A stretch of DNA of 9,279 bases from Desulfobacteraceae bacterium (lineage in GTDB: Bacteria > Desulfobacterota > Desulfobacteria > Desulfobacterales > JAABSP01), in the NCBI GenBank assembly GCA_011390035.1, contig JAABTE010000083.1, positions 1 to 9,279 of the forward strand, read 5' to 3'. The notes beneath the pieces were generated by a model. The model saw only the letters and a program-made list of their open reading frames with translations, had not been told where the DNA came from and searched no databases. Within the stretch, counting starts at the first letter, position 1; each line of letters begins with the position of its first letter. The position numbers were made by a program, and so were the translations under genes. Of this stretch, positions 8,796 through 9,279 are shown in pieces.

Positions 8796-8999
8796 TTGCG
8801 CGTGGCAATCCCCGCCAAAAATCAAAGAACGCGAGTCATCGGACGCGCCATCGGACGCGCCATCGGGCGTGGTATCGGGCGTGGTATCGGGAGCGGCATT
8901 GGAAGTGACATCGGAAGTCGCATCGGAAGTGGTATCGGGGGTGGTATCGGGGGTGGTATCGGAAGTCGCATCGGACGTGGTTTCGGGGGCGCGGCATGA
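8796..8999 (+). CDS. Possible small Gly-repeat protein, doubtful
   Basis: A 67-codon frame opens at TTG 8796 (next possible start GTG 8802), six bases after the ruvC stop, and ends in a TGA that overlaps the ruvA ATG as ATGA. After a short basic start (RVAIPAKNQRTRV) it is made of 13 four-residue units, IGRA, IGRG, IGSG, IGSD, IGSR, IGGG and a final FGGA, so Gly recurs every fourth residue as in a GxxxG zipper. Against a gene: no ATG, no visible ribosome binding site, and a second plus frame and a minus frame are also open across the array because the unit is a multiple of three. I do not recognise any family. It could be a by-product of the DNA repeat. Confidence 0.15.
   Translation: MRVAIPAKNQRTRVIGRAIGRAIGRGIGRGIGSGIGSDIGSRIGSGIGGGIGGGIGSRIGRGFGGAA
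8838..8993. repeat. 12-bp tandem repeat, 13 imperfect units, between ruvC and ruvA
   Basis: Units begin at 8838 and every 12 bp to 8982, consensus close to ATCGG(A/G)(A/C/G)G(T/C)GGT. Neighbouring pairs are identical: units 1 and 2 (ATCGGACGCGCC), 3 and 4 (ATCGGGCGTGGT), 9 and 10 (ATCGGGGGTGGT), the pattern left by stepwise duplication. Units 7 and 11 are also identical. There is no length change in any unit. The last unit starts TTCGG, supplies the G-rich ribosome binding region of ruvA (GGGGG at 8985-8989) and ends two bases before its ATG. The array takes up most of the 205 bp between the two ruv genes; the remaining 47 bp (8791-8837) show nothing recognisable. Confidence 0.93.
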
Positions 9000-9279
9000 T
9001 CGGCTATCTGGAAGGGCGGGTGCTGAAAAAGACGGCGGACCGGCTCCTGCTCGTCACGGCCGGGGTGGGATACGAGGTGTTGCTGCCAGGGTTCGTTGCG
9101 GCTGCCATCGCCGGCGCCGGCGAGGGGGACCCCCTTTCCCTGTACCTCTATTATCAGCAGAGCGAGCGCCAGCCCCGGCCCTTTCTCATCGGCTTCACCA
9201 CCGAGGCGGAAAAAGAGTTTTTTCAGCAATTCATAACAGTTGAAGACATCGGGCCCATGCGGGCGGTCAAGGCCCTGAG
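8996..9279 (+). CDS. ruvA: RuvA, Holliday junction DNA-binding protein, 3' end cut off
   Basis: RuvA tetramers bind Holliday junctions and load the RuvB motor. The window holds 94 complete codons of a protein usually near 200. The N-terminal OB-fold is clear: MIGYLEGRVLKK, GVGYEVLLPG at about 23-32, and a final strand ending FLIGFTTEAEKEFFQQF. The first helix-hairpin-helix starts as VEDIGPMRAVKAL, where E. coli has NGVGPKLALAIL, so the motif keeps the IGP turn but is otherwise divergent. The ATG at 8996 is chosen by this conserved start; the same frame upstream is closed by a TGA at 8906 within the repeat array. Its ribosome binding region (GGGGG, 6 nt upstream) lies in the last 12-bp repeat unit. 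ruvB would be expected next. Confidence 0.93.
   Translation, partial: MIGYLEGRVLKKTADRLLLVTAGVGYEVLLPGFVAAAIAGAGEGDPLSLYLYYQQSERQPRPFLIGFTTEAEKEFFQQFITVEDIGPMRAVKAL

Noticed and set aside
8838..8993. CRISPR array
   Set aside because: Units are 12 bp, contiguous and imperfect, with no spacers and no cas genes nearby.
8822..9229. Minus-strand frame with a Pro-rich repeat opposite ruvA and the array
   Set aside because: It is the antisense reading of the same 12-bp repeat and of ruvA, with no supporting start signal or family.
8869..9243. Plus-strand frame reading VVSG-type repeats and continuing across ruvA
   Set aside because: It overlaps ruvA out of frame and is open only because the repeat unit is a multiple of three without stops.

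Overview
The window is GC-rich and densely coded, and it looks like a chromosomal housekeeping region of a Gram-negative proteobacterium. Three things point to Desulfobacterota (former Deltaproteobacteria), possibly Desulfobacterales: a three-subunit Wolinella/Bacillus-type succinate dehydrogenase or fumarate reductase, a Tol-Pal operon whose CpoB/YbgF is a lipoprotein, and a RuvA with a divergent helix-hairpin-helix (VEDIGPMRAVKAL). This placement rests on family resemblance only; genus cannot be told.

Left part, minus strand (1-2862): sdhA (running off the left edge) lies downstream of sdhC in one operon. The sdhA ribosome binding site overlaps the sdhC stop codon. A TTGACA-17-TATGAG promoter for sdhC overlaps the last codons of an upstream, same-direction gene for a YfbR/HDDC2-type HD phosphohydrolase. 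The roughly 145-nt sdhC leader holds a 14-bp tandem repeat and a GC-rich hairpin.

Middle (2689-2978): a 290-bp divergent intergenic region with back-to-back candidate promoters for the HD gene and for the tol operon. Their -35 boxes are only 9 bp apart.

Right part, plus strand (2979-9279): tolQ-tolR-tolA-tolB-pal-cpoB-ruvC-ruvA, all in one direction. TolQ, TolR and TolA have overlapping stop/start codons. They form the proton-driven inner-membrane motor that acts through periplasmic TolB and the peptidoglycan-binding lipoprotein Pal to constrict the outer membrane during division; CpoB links this to peptidoglycan synthesis. The unit then continues into the Holliday-junction genes ruvC and ruvA (cut by the right edge; ruvB would be expected next). 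No tRNA, rRNA, CRISPR, insertion sequence or prophage was seen.

The most unusual element is an array of 13 imperfect 12-bp units filling most of the 205-bp ruvC-ruvA gap. It ends two bases before the ruvA start and supplies its ribosome binding site. It is also open as a 67-codon frame encoding a glycine-every-fourth-residue repeat, whose stop overlaps the ruvA start as ATGA. I found no convincing wholly new multi-gene system; the other findings are variations on known ones.
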